Source: an uncultured Erysipelotrichaceae bacterium (lineage in GTDB: Bacteria > Bacillota_I > Bacilli_A > Erysipelotrichales > Erysipelotrichaceae). From it: 47,900 bases of DNA. The notes beneath the pieces were generated by a model, which did not search any database, was not told the DNA's origin, and saw nothing but the letters and a program-made list of their open reading frames with translations. Both the position numbers and the translations under genes were made by a program. The stretch's first letter is position 1, and every line of letters begins with the position of its first letter. Positions 1-7,745 of this stretch are shown piece by piece. The stretch lies in the NCBI GenBank assembly GCA_944327105.1, contig CALVGN010000008.1, positions 1-47,900 on the forward strand, written 5' to 3'.

Positions 1-1007
1 CCGGTTCCACCAAGCGGAATTTTACTTGATGCAATACTGATAGAGCCGGGCCACATAATTCCAACAGAAAATCCGCAGACAATACAGCCAATTAGTCCCA
101 AAACAGGATTGGCAGAAACGGCGGCAAGCAAATAGCAAACCAGGCACAGAATGCCTGACCACATCATAAAATTTACCAAATTCATTTTGTGTCCGTACTT
201 TCCGTAAATGGTACGGCTGAGTCCCATTGAGACGGCAAACATACATGGCCCAACGATATCCCCGATGGTTTTAGAAAATCCTAATGCGGATTCCGCATAA
301 GCCGATGCCCATTGTGCCATAGAGGCCTCGCTGGCACCTGCTCCAATCATCAGCAAGAGGGAAACCCAAAAGAGTGGGATGCTGAGCAGTTTTTTTGCCG
401 ACAATCCTTGTCCTTCATGTGTCAAGCGTTCAATGGGGCAGGTCATAAAATTATAGATGTTGAACAACGGAAGTAGCGCCCATAGACAGGCCAGAATCCA
501 CCAATATTCTATTCCAAAAATGGCAAAGAAAAGCGTTGAAAGGGAAATGACCCCAACCGCGCCCCAGCAATAGAAGGAATGGAGTAAACTCATCACGCTG
601 TCCTTATGTTCAAATGGACAAGCCTCAACGATAGGGCTTACCAACACTTCTATCATTCCGCTGCCCATTGCATAAACGATCACGCTAATCAATATTCCGG
701 CAAATGGATTTGACAGCAGGTTTGGTAAGGTTGCCAAACCAACCAGTCCCACTCCCGCCAGAAATTGAGAAATCACAACACTTTTTCGATATCCTATGCG
801 ATCCACAATTGTCGCACAAAGTGTATCTACAACTATTTGTGTAACGTAAAATACGGTAGAAATTAAAGCGATTTCCCCAAGAGGGATATTATATTCGTTA
901 TGGAATCGTAAAAACAACAACGGCGTAAAATTCGCCACAATTGCCTGTGTGATGAAGCCGATGTAACAAGTTATCAATGTCTTTTTATAGTTCTTTTTTT
1001 CTGCCAT
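1..1007 (-). CDS. MFS transporter, C-terminus cut by window edge
   Basis: The frame is open from an ATG at 1007 to the left edge without a stop, about 335 codons. The product starts MAEKKNYKKTLITCY and is a chain of hydrophobic helices typical of a major facilitator superfamily permease. After the second helix the loop has DRIGYRK, matching the MFS motif A pattern (D-R-x-G-x-R). At least nine membrane spans are visible before the edge. It follows the AraC-type regulator gene by about 90 bp on the same strand, so that regulator probably controls it. The substrate cannot be told from sequence. No strong ribosome binding site is seen; a weak purine-rich stretch lies upstream. Confidence 0.8.
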   Translation of the reverse strand, partial: MAEKKNYKKTLITCYIGFITQAIVANFTPLLFLRFHNEYNIPLGEIALISTVFYVTQIVVDTLCATIVDRIGYRKSVVISQFLAGVGLVGLATLPNLLSNPFAGILISVIVYAMGSGMIEVLVSPIVEACPFEHKDSVMSLLHSFYCWGAVGVISLSTLFFAIFGIEYWWILACLWALLPLFNIYNFMTCPIERLTHEGQGLSAKKLLSIPLFWVSLLLMIGAGASEASMAQWASAYAESALGFSKTIGDIVGPCMFAVSMGLSRTIYGKYGHKMNLVNFMMWSGILCLVCYLLAAVSANPVLGLIGCIVCGFSVGIMWPGSISIASSKIPLGGT

Positions 1008-1099
1008 GTTATCTCTAACAGACCTCTCTTCCGTAGTTTTCGGGTATTATATCACCAAAAAACAGGAATTTAAAGCCTTATTATCACCGTAAGCAGGTA

Positions 1100-1990
1100 C
1101 TATTTACCCAACTTTCGCAGTTCATGAGGAGTGTGGCCATATTTCTTTTTGAACTGACGATTGAAATAGCGAACAGAATGAAATCCACAGGCGCAGCTTA
1201 TTTTCTCCAGCGTCAAGGATTTATCGCCAAGTAACTCATGGGCGATTTGCAGACGATACTGGATTAAAGCATCAACAGGAGAGCACTCCATATAAGTTTT
1301 GAAGCACCGCCCCGCCTCACTACGACTGATATTAGCCGCATTTGCAATGTCCTCCAGTGTTATTGCATTGGAGTAATTATCATAAATGTATGAAAGCATC
1401 TTCTGGATTCGTATTTGTGCGGTGATTTGTATGCGTGGAACCTCTGTCTTTGGTAAGCACTCAAAATTGCGAAATAAATATTCAAATATTTTACTTAGAT
1501 TACGCTGAACCGCCATCTCAAAACAGTTTTCTTGTCTGCGCAATCGGGAATAAATGTCTTTTAGCCAGTTGTTTACTTCGTCCTGATTGATATCGTTATG
1601 TCTAAACACTACAAAGGGCATCTGATCACACAGTGCGATTGGCTTGATATATTTTTGAAAAATGATGCTGTTTTCCGGTGCGATTACGCTGCCAGAAAAG
1701 ACGATATTAGGCATTGGTTCCGTTTGGCTTCCATCCAACTGCTTAACACCATGCAACACATTTCTGTTGATAAATATACTGTCTCCTGGCTCCAACAGGA
1801 TGCGCTGCTGTCCAATCTGATATTCTAAAATAGAAAATTCCGCTGAAGCCAATTCGAAGTCTGGGTGCCAATGTAAAGGGCCAGTGAACTGTGGTAGCTC
1901 AGCCAGTTCATCTTGAAAATATGTGATTGGAAATTTTGTGTGTTTACGGAATATTTGCTCTCGCAATTGGTGATCAAGCCGCATGACCAT
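1100..1990 (-). CDS. AraC-family transcriptional regulator
   Basis: This is a 296-residue protein. The N-terminal half looks like a cupin-type sensing domain (LHWHPDFELA, then ILLEPGDSIFINRNVLHGV at about residues 65-82). The C-terminal hundred residues hold two helix-turn-helix units: ITLEDIANAANISRSEAGRCF, then LEKISCACGFHSVRYFNRQFKKKYGHTPHELRK. The second is the classic AraC signature. The start at 1990 is supported by GGGAGG nine bases upstream; an ATG two codons later is also possible. The MFS transporter lies directly downstream, so a sugar- or metabolite-responsive activator of that permease is the likely role. The ligand is unknown. Confidence 0.9.
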   Translation of the reverse strand: MVMRLDHQLREQIFRKHTKFPITYFQDELAELPQFTGPLHWHPDFELASAEFSILEYQIGQQRILLEPGDSIFINRNVLHGVKQLDGSQTEPMPNIVFSGSVIAPENSIIFQKYIKPIALCDQMPFVVFRHNDINQDEVNNWLKDIYSRLRRQENCFEMAVQRNLSKIFEYLFRNFECLPKTEVPRIQITAQIRIQKMLSYIYDNYSNAITLEDIANAANISRSEAGRCFKTYMECSPVDALIQYRLQIAHELLGDKSLTLEKISCACGFHSVRYFNRQFKKKYGHTPHELRKLGK

Positions 1991-2120
1991 TGCTTTTTTC
2001 CTCCCTGCAAATTTTTTTATTTATCCGCCGTTCATTTAGGCGAAAACTGGACGGTACAGGTGTTTTTATTATTATAATCTGCTAATCGAAAATCAGTAAT
2101 ATTCCTAACTTCGTCAATTT
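1991..2120. other. Upstream region of the AraC gene
   Basis: This AT-rich region lies between the AraC start and the left copy of the direct repeat. A TATAAT hexamer on the minus strand near 2074-2079 could be a -10 element, but no good -35 accompanies it. Nothing else is recognised here. Confidence 0.3.
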
Positions 2121-2139
2121 AGTTATATTCGATAACTTT

Positions 2140-2178
2140 AAGATTTCGACATTTTTGACTTGAAGATTTCGGCAAAAG
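2140..2178. repeat. Remnant of 23-base tandem repeat (1.7 units)
   Basis: One full unit (2140-2162) and one partial unit (2163-2178) are present, related to AAGATTTCGGCATTTTTGAC. The right-hand copy at 4630-4691 has two full units and one partial. In the right copy the array lies just upstream of the ATPase gene. Here no ATPase gene follows. Confidence 0.75.
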
Positions 2179-2208
2179 TAACTTTAATTTTCGTATAAAT
2201 CACCAAAC

Positions 2209-2237
2209 AAAAAAAGGCAACGCGTCTCGTCGTTGCC
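2209..2237 (-). terminator. Rho-independent terminator, duplicated copy
   Basis: The stem GGCAACG/CGTTGCC is followed on the minus strand by seven T residues. It is the same as the terminator behind the intact nagA at 4722-4750 and now sits behind the nagA fragment. Confidence 0.85.
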
Positions 2238-2261
2238 TGATTCATTATCCTTGATTTGGTT

Positions 2262-2585
2262 CTAATCAAAAAAATGTGGGTTGAAGATCTTGCCTTCGCT
2301 TTGATCATAGACTTTGCGTCCATTGGCATAAGTAGCGATGGCTTTGTAATCATCACTGATCACGACGAAGTCCGCGTCTTTGCCGACTTCGATACTGCCT
2401 TTATTGGTATAACCATAGAAGCGAGCCGGATTCAAAGATGCCATTTTGACTACAGTCTCCAATGGAATATCCGATTTGTTGACCAGATTGCCGATGCCAT
2501 AAAGTACTGGTTGACTGGAGCCCATCAAACGACCGGTATCACTTAAGACAAATCCATCTTCGCCAACATTGATGGCCATATCCAT
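2262..2585 (-). pseudogene. nagA: C-terminal fragment of nagA
   Basis: The frame encodes 107 residues matching the last 107 residues of the intact NagA, with a single change (Ser for Leu in LVNKSDIPLE). The metal-binding and catalytic residues of the full enzyme lie upstream and are missing, so the product cannot be an active deacetylase. An in-frame ATG at the break point has only a weak Shine-Dalgarno, so translation is doubtful. Nine of the ten nucleotide differences from the intact gene are synonymous. The fragment therefore seems to derive from a diverged but functional nagA allele rather than from long decay after an in-place copy. Confidence 0.9.
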
Positions 2586-2638
2586 ACACCTAACTGGCTT
2601 TATGAGTGATAAAATTTGCTTATCAGGAGGCTTCGTTT

Positions 2639-3247
2639 ATGAACAGTATTTTTTATCAAGGTCACGCTTCTTTACGGTTGACCACGGATCAAGGACACGT
2701 TGTCTACATAGACCCATATGCTGGGGATGGTTATGACCAGAAAGCTGATCTGATTTTGGTATCGCACCAGCATTATGATCATAATCAAATTGATCTTCCT
2801 GCCAAAAACGATGATTGTACCATCTGGCAAAATTTTGATTTGCTGAAAAATGGAATCTATCAAACCAAAACATTCCATGAAATCACTGTTGAAGGAGTGG
2901 AAGCTTATAACAAAAACCATTCTAAAAACGAATGTGTTGGGTTTCTTCTGATATTCAATGGTTTAACCATTTATATTGCGGGTGATACATCCACTACAGA
3001 TATGATGCGATCATTAAAAGATCGTCATTTGGATTATGCATTTTTACCTTGTGATGGCATCTACAATATGGATATTGACGAAGCAATCCAATGTGCAGAT
3101 ATAATCCAAGCCAAGCATGTCATTCCATACCATACATCGCCGCAATCACTCTTTGATTTGAATCGAGCCCAGAAATTTAAGGCAGACAACTCTGTGATCC
3201 TACGTCCGGGAGAAACATTGGACCTTGATAATACGATAATCATTTAA
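2639..3247 (+). CDS. Metallo-beta-lactamase-fold hydrolase (UlaG/UPF0173-like)
   Basis: A 202-residue protein starts MNSIFYQGHASLRL at an ATG preceded by CAGGAGG eight bases upstream; a longer frame from 2606 lacks such a site. The zinc-binding motif HQHYDH is at residues 43-48, with AGDTS (D116) and a late histidine in HVIPYHTS. This matches small metal-dependent hydrolases related to UlaG and UPF0173. The substrate is not predictable. The gene lies between the two copies of the nagA repeat and converges on the ATPase gene. It is one of the few plus-strand genes in the left half. Confidence 0.85.
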   Translation: MNSIFYQGHASLRLTTDQGHVVYIDPYAGDGYDQKADLILVSHQHYDHNQIDLPAKNDDCTIWQNFDLLKNGIYQTKTFHEITVEGVEAYNKNHSKNECVGFLLIFNGLTIYIAGDTSTTDMMRSLKDRHLDYAFLPCDGIYNMDIDEAIQCADIIQAKHVIPYHTSPQSLFDLNRAQKFKADNSVILRPGETLDLDNTIII

Positions 3248-3248
3248 A

Positions 3249-3285
3249 TCAAAAGCCCTTCAAGTTCTATTTGATGGGCTTTTGA
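3249..3285. terminator. Bidirectional terminator between convergent genes
   Basis: TCAAAAGCCC pairs with GGGCTTTTGA across a 17-base loop that can itself pair partly. T-rich tracts on both strands let it end both the hydrolase and the ATPase transcripts. Confidence 0.8.
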
Positions 3286-3299
3286 ATTGATTTGTATAC

Positions 3300-4574
3300 C
3301 TAATTTTTAAGACAACCGATCGGTACAATGTAGATGCCGTCTTTACGTCGATAGGCATATTTTCCGACACCTACAAGTATCATTAAAAATGATGGACGTT
3401 CTTCTCTTCCGGATTGAATGATTATATTTTCAAGTTTTTTTAACGAAGCTGCTGCCGACTCAATCGCTTTGTCACCACCCAACTTGATTTCGATCAAGCC
3501 GTATTTACCATTACGCAAACTGACCACTGCATCACACTCTAAACCATTATGATCATGGTATTGAAAAACCGTTCCGTAAAGCGATTGTGCATAAATTCTA
3601 AGATCACGAATCGCAAGCGTCTCATAGAACAAACCAAAAGTATTCAAGTCGAGCAGTAGATCAGCTGGAGTGGCGCCAAGTGCTGCCGTGGCAATTGAAG
3701 GATCGACAAAATAACGCACTGGAGTTTGACGCATCGTTGAACGCGAGCGAATATTGGGATTCCAAGAAGTCAGATCCTCGATAATAAACAGTTTGGTTAA
3801 CACACTTACATATTCAGAAACGGTTTGATTATTTAATATACCTTCTCCAACGTCGATATCTTGCGCGATTTTCGTATATGGTGTCGCTGCGCCCTGATTA
3901 CGCGCATAAGACTTAAAAAAGCGCCGAACCAATGTTTCATTACGATTTATCCCATCAACGCGATGCATGTCATGTTTAATCACGCTGTCAATATAGTCAA
4001 ACGGCAATTGCATTGCGTGATCGACGGATAAACTAACACCCCGAGGCCACCCACCTCGGCATACCCACTCAGCGAGTTGCTTCAATGTCAAATCGGATAC
4101 ACCGTGAATCGTTTGTGGGCAATTAAACAGCGTACTAAGACTGACACTCCCATTTGAAACACTTGATTCATATAGCGACATCGGGCGCATCAGAATCCAA
4201 CTAAATCTTCCTGTGCCAGTATGAGCAGTATCATCAAGGTCGACCGGAACAGATGAACCTGTTAAAAGGAACAATCCAAATTCATCGGATTTGTCTATGG
4301 TCCTTCGAATTGCATTCCACAAATTCGGTGCCAATTGCCATTCATCGATCAATCGCGGTTTATCCCCCTGAAGCAAAAAATATGGATCCAATTCTGCCAT
4401 TTCCAAATTCGCTTTTTTTGTTTCTGGATCATCAATGTAAATCGCACTCTTTGCCTGTTGTTCACAACTTGTCGTTTTGCCACACCATTTGGGTCCTTCA
4501 ATTACTAGCGCTCCGGTACTTTGTAAACGATTACCCAATAATTGATCAATTACTCTTGGTAAATATTTTTTCAT
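3300..4574 (-). CDS. AAA-type ATPase with DUF4143 domain
   Basis: A 424-residue protein. The Walker A motif GPKWCGKTT is at residues 27-35 and a Walker B with LIDEW at 75-79 (D77, E78). The C-terminal part, including FYETLAIRDLRIYAQ and LECDAVVSLRNGKYGLIEIKL, resembles the PD-(D/E)XK-like DUF4143 region of this widespread family. Members are usually found singly in variable chromosome regions, and their cellular role is not established. Here the gene sits with the hydrolase inside the nagA direct repeat. A 23-base tandem repeat and an ATATAAT stretch lie just upstream and may contain its promoter and an operator. No strong Shine-Dalgarno is visible (TATAGG only). Confidence 0.85.
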   Translation of the reverse strand: MKKYLPRVIDQLLGNRLQSTGALVIEGPKWCGKTTSCEQQAKSAIYIDDPETKKANLEMAELDPYFLLQGDKPRLIDEWQLAPNLWNAIRRTIDKSDEFGLFLLTGSSVPVDLDDTAHTGTGRFSWILMRPMSLYESSVSNGSVSLSTLFNCPQTIHGVSDLTLKQLAEWVCRGGWPRGVSLSVDHAMQLPFDYIDSVIKHDMHRVDGINRNETLVRRFFKSYARNQGAATPYTKIAQDIDVGEGILNNQTVSEYVSVLTKLFIIEDLTSWNPNIRSRSTMRQTPVRYFVDPSIATAALGATPADLLLDLNTFGLFYETLAIRDLRIYAQSLYGTVFQYHDHNGLECDAVVSLRNGKYGLIEIKLGGDKAIESAAASLKKLENIIIQSGREERPSFLMILVGVGKYAYRRKDGIYIVPIGCLKN

Positions 4575-4629
4575 AATAGATTCCTATATAAAGTTTATCC
4601 CATTTTACCAAATTATATTTGATAACTTT

Positions 4630-4691
4630 AAGATTTCGGCATTTTTAACCTGAAGATTTTGGCATTTTTGACTTGAAGATTTCGGCAAAAG
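4630..4691. repeat. 23-base tandem repeat upstream of the ATPase gene
   Basis: Units at 4630-4652 and 4653-4675 are followed by a partial unit at 4676-4691. They lie between the nagA terminator and the ATPase start on the minus strand. Their regular spacing next to a TATAAT-like sequence suggests an operator, but this is inference. Confidence 0.7.
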
Positions 4692-4721
4692 TAACTTTAA
4701 TTTTCGAATAAATCACCAAAC

Positions 4722-4750
4722 AAAAAAAGGCAACGCGTCTCGTCGTTGCC
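4722..4750 (-). terminator. Terminator of the PTS-nagA operon
   Basis: The stem GGCAACG/CGTTGCC (4729-4735 and 4744-4750) is followed on the minus strand by seven T residues. It lies 25 bases beyond the nagA stop codon. Confidence 0.88.
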
Positions 4751-4774
4751 TGATTCATTATCCTTGATTTGGTT

Positions 4775-5953
4775 CTAGTCAAAAAAATGTGGGTTGAAGA
4801 TCTTGCCTTCGCTTTGATCATAGACCTTGCGTCCATTGGCATAAGTCGCGATGGCTTTGTAATCATCACTGATCACGACGAAGTCCGCGTCTTTGCCGAC
4901 TTCGATACTGCCTTTATTGGTATAACCATAGAAGCGAGCCGGATTCAAGGATGCCATTTTGACCACAGTCTCCAATGGAATATCCAATTTGTTGACCAGA
5001 TTGCCGATGCCATAGAGTACTGGTTGACTAGAGCCCATCAAACGACCGGTATCACTCAAGACAAATCCATCTTCTCCAACATTGATGGCCATATCCATGC
5101 CACCCATGGAATCATAATGACCGGCAGGAGCACCGGAAAATGGAGTACAATCCGAGATCATCATGAATTTATCATATGGTCGAACCATAAAATACAGTTT
5201 CAACATCGGTAAACCAATATGCAATCCATCACAAATCACTTCATACTGCATATTATCATTCAATAAACATGCACCCAAACCACCCATATTGCGATGGTGC
5301 AGACCACTCATCACATTGCCGGTATGAGTAGCCACGGTAATCCCTTGTTTGAATGCTTCCGTTGCTTCTTCATAATTCATATCGGAATGGGCATACGCAA
5401 TGGTGACACCATTGTTCTTGAAGTAACGGATGATTTCATTTGTTCCCGGGATTTCTGGTGCGATGGCAACCAATTTCAAAAGACCCTGACCATCTTCCAC
5501 CATTTTTTTAGCGGTATCCAAGGATACTTCCGGCCAGCCGGTCTTGATGCCTTTTTCACCGACACGGTTCAACCAAGGACCTTCAGAATGGATACCGACA
5601 ATGGTGGCACCATCCTGATCTTGTTTGGCCATATCGGCAACCGTTTTGATCATATCCAAACCAGCTGTAGGGAAGATCGTGGTCACACCTTGGCTCGCCA
5701 GACCCTTCAGATATCCTTTGACCTGATATCGTTTTTCTTCTTCGCTTAAATCAGAACCACCCATCATGGAATAACCACAGGTCCCATGGTTATGGGTATC
5801 GAAGATGCCCGGGATGATCCGATGGTTACCATAGTCGATATCGACTGGACCATCATATTCGCTGGTAAAACCAGTGAATTTACCATCTTCGATGGTCAGA
5901 TAGCCATCTTGTCTTCCATTGACGGTATAGATGGCGCTAGAGTGAATGATCAT
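4775..5953 (-). CDS. nagA: N-acetylhexosamine-6-phosphate deacetylase (NagA-type)
   Basis: A 392-residue enzyme that removes acetate from GlcNAc-6-phosphate (or GalNAc-6-phosphate) in the cytoplasm, giving the amino-sugar phosphate. The start MIIHSSAIYT at 5953 follows AAAGGAGG; an upstream in-frame ATG at 6001 has no such site and runs into the preceding gene. The family residues are present: H54 and H56 in DTHNHG, E124 in HSEGPW, H189 in YAHSD, H210 in THTGN and D268 in ISDCT. It is the last gene of the mannose-family PTS operon, which should deliver the phosphorylated substrate. With this PTS type, a GalNAc-specific AgaA role is possible. Its 3' end is duplicated at 2262-2585. Confidence 0.93.
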   Translation of the reverse strand: MIIHSSAIYTVNGRQDGYLTIEDGKFTGFTSEYDGPVDIDYGNHRIIPGIFDTHNHGTCGYSMMGGSDLSEEEKRYQVKGYLKGLASQGVTTIFPTAGLDMIKTVADMAKQDQDGATIVGIHSEGPWLNRVGEKGIKTGWPEVSLDTAKKMVEDGQGLLKLVAIAPEIPGTNEIIRYFKNNGVTIAYAHSDMNYEEATEAFKQGITVATHTGNVMSGLHHRNMGGLGACLLNDNMQYEVICDGLHIGLPMLKLYFMVRPYDKFMMISDCTPFSGAPAGHYDSMGGMDMAINVGEDGFVLSDTGRLMGSSQPVLYGIGNLVNKLDIPLETVVKMASLNPARFYGYTNKGSIEVGKDADFVVISDDYKAIATYANGRKVYDQSEGKIFNPHFFD

Positions 5954-5955
5954 GG

Positions 5956-6870
5956 TTAAAATCCTCCTTTGATCCATTGATCTGCTAGTGCATTGATCCA
6001 CTTTGGAAAGTGTTGTAAACGTTGTGTATTCAATAAAACATCTTTGCTGCTATTCGCCAGTGGGATCATGAATTGACCATCATGGATCTCACCACAAGAG
6101 ATCACCATCAATGGTGAATAGTACATGAATCGATTCTGGCCTTGTTTGGTTTCATCATAATGATGATATCGTGCAGCCATGTCTTCAGGTAAAACCAAAG
6201 ATTGAATGGTCTTATCATTTTCAGCGACTACCATCACCGATCCATTGGCCAAACCATCCAACATGATGATCAGTGGATGATGCTTCATCCGTTTGGCCAA
6301 TACCCCGATCCCCACATTGGAATTGACACATTGATCCATCAACACAAATGCCATATCCGGATTGGTATTGGTTTCAACCATTTCCATCAAAACACTCACC
6401 GCTGCACTGTTACGCTCAAAGTTGGTTTTGTTTTTCATGGGTGTGATGATACCAAAGATACCCAAGATGACCATCAATGCAAAAATGATGATCCCCACAA
6501 TAAATTGGGTATTACGTAATCCAAGCCATGCTCCAAATCCCAATAAGATGATCATGATCCCAATCAGTGTACGAATGGTCAATTCGATTCGAGTATTATG
6601 AATATTCCCCTCATTATAGAATGGATAATAACCTGGTTTGAACCAATACATCAATGGGGTATCATACCCAGCAGCAACGATCACTTTGGCTGCATCGATA
6701 TTACCGAAAGCCAAATGGGCACATTTGCTACCTTCTTGCGAAATGATTTCTGTGGTATACCCTTTTTCATTGCCATACGATTGCATCGCGGAAATAAATT
6801 TCGCCCGTTGCTTTTTGGTGTAACGTACCGGCATACTGACTGCACAACGCATTAACCAGTCTTTTAACAT
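5956..6870 (-). CDS. Membrane protein resembling an inactive M28 peptidase
   Basis: A 304-residue protein of uncertain function, between the EIID gene and nagA. Two membrane helices are clear at about residues 98-117 and 122-142. The flanking parts resemble the M28 aminopeptidase fold. VIVAAGYDTP (64-72) aligns with the usual GAHYDTP, RNSAAVSVLMEM (153-164) with the D-N-A-S-G helix, and FVLMDQC (175-181) with the FDAEE segment. In each case the zinc or catalytic residue is replaced: G68 for His, R153 for Asp, and MDQ for the Glu pair. An inactive, membrane-anchored relative is therefore likely. The M28 relation is my own reading of motifs. The start at 6870 has no evident ribosome binding site. 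Confidence 0.6.
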   Translation of the reverse strand: MLKDWLMRCAVSMPVRYTKKQRAKFISAMQSYGNEKGYTTEIISQEGSKCAHLAFGNIDAAKVIVAAGYDTPLMYWFKPGYYPFYNEGNIHNTRIELTIRTLIGIMIILLGFGAWLGLRNTQFIVGIIIFALMVILGIFGIITPMKNKTNFERNSAAVSVLMEMVETNTNPDMAFVLMDQCVNSNVGIGVLAKRMKHHPLIIMLDGLANGSVMVVAENDKTIQSLVLPEDMAARYHHYDETKQGQNRFMYYSPLMVISCGEIHDGQFMIPLANSSKDVLLNTQRLQHFPKWINALADQWIKGGF

Positions 6871-6882
6871 AATTCAATCTTA

Positions 6883-6908
6883 ACAAAAATACGGGGCCGA
6901 AGCCCCGC
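6883..6908 (-). terminator. Intra-operon terminator after the EIID gene
   Basis: CGGGGC and GCCCCG (6892-6897, 6902-6907) pair around a TTCG tetraloop on the minus strand and are followed by ATTTTTGTT. It lies between the EIID gene and the M28-like gene and probably reduces, rather than stops, transcription into nagA. Confidence 0.8.
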
Positions 6909-6926
6909 ATTTGAAACAAACGGTGA

Positions 6927-7745
6927 TTAGAAGATACCTAAGAATGCACCGACTAAGCCGAAAGCCAGGATACACAATACCAATTGTGTCGGACGCCATC
7001 CCTTCTTGATCGCACCAACCATCAAGAACAGTAATCCAACACCCAGAATACCCGGGAAGATGGAATTCAAGACATCTTGAACGACCACACTGGTTTCACC
7101 AATAGAAATAGTCCAGTTCAACGGTACATTGACCGTAGAAGCCGTCATGAAGCCGATCATCATCAAACCCATGACACCAGCCGCCTTGGTCAAGGCCTGC
7201 ATCAAGCCAGAATTGTAAACCGCATCGATGAAACTTGTACCAAAGGTATAACCCCAATTGACAAACAGATATTTGACAACCGATTGAGAAACACCATAAA
7301 TCAAAATAAACAGGAATGTACCCAAGACATTACCTTGAGAGCACAGACCAATCGCAATACCAGAAGCAATGATCCGCAAGCAGTTGAAGAATAAGCTATC
7401 GAACATACCAGCGGTCGGTCCCATCAACGCCGTTTTAATCGCATTAATGGTCGTACCATCGATCGACCCATTGTCATGGTGTTGTTTTTCCATCGCATAG
7501 TTCAAACCAGCAATGAAACTGAACGGAACCGCATGGGTATTAAAGAACTGATTCGCTCTTAAATAAGCTTCCCGTTTTTCTTCTGGATCATCTTTATAAA
7601 TTGATTCAATTGCAGGTGCCATGGTCAATGTGTAAGCATTGGCTTCCATCTTTACCATATTGAAGGTGGTGAAAACCAAATGGCTCCGCAAGAACATGGA
7701 TTTAAGAACCTTGCGTTCTTCCTGAGTAACTTGTTTCTTTTCCAT
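6927..7745 (-). CDS. PTS mannose-family transporter subunit IID
   Basis: A 272-residue membrane component of a mannose/amino-sugar class phosphotransferase. It starts MEKKQVTQEERKVLKSMFLRS, followed by the family stretch FFNTHAVPFSFIAGLNYAMEK and several hydrophobic helices near the C-terminus, ending FGLVGAFLGIF. The start codon overlaps the EIIC stop by one base. Its Shine-Dalgarno GAGGAGG lies inside the last EIIC codons, so translation of the two is coupled. With EIIC it forms the sugar channel. Confidence 0.95.
   Translation of the reverse strand: MEKKQVTQEERKVLKSMFLRSHLVFTTFNMVKMEANAYTLTMAPAIESIYKDDPEEKREAYLRANQFFNTHAVPFSFIAGLNYAMEKQHHDNGSIDGTTINAIKTALMGPTAGMFDSLFFNCLRIIASGIAIGLCSQGNVLGTFLFILIYGVSQSVVKYLFVNWGYTFGTSFIDAVYNSGLMQALTKAAGVMGLMMIGFMTASTVNVPLNWTISIGETSVVVQDVLNSIFPGILGVGLLFLMVGAIKKGWRPTQLVLCILAFGLVGAFLGIF

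Larger units (their letters stand above)
2121..2585. repeat. Left copy of direct repeat (nagA 3' end plus downstream DNA)
   Basis: This stretch matches 4612-5098 at a constant offset of 2513 bases, apart from one extra 23-base unit in the right copy. It holds the last 324 bases of nagA, the nagA terminator and the 23-base tandem unit. The match stops sharply after 2585. Over the coding part I count ten substitutions in 324 bases. The two copies flank the hydrolase and ATPase genes. Confidence 0.92.
4612..5098. repeat. Right copy of direct repeat (native nagA 3' end)
   Basis: This is the partner of 2121-2585. Here the repeat continues uninterrupted into the intact nagA coding sequence, so this copy is in its natural context. 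It includes the nagA terminator and the tandem 23-base units upstream of the ATPase gene. Confidence 0.92.

Noticed and set aside
2256-2546. Plus-strand ORFs over the nagA copies (also at 4769-5212)
   Set aside because: They are antisense frames of nagA kept open by its codon use and appear twice only because the DNA is duplicated.
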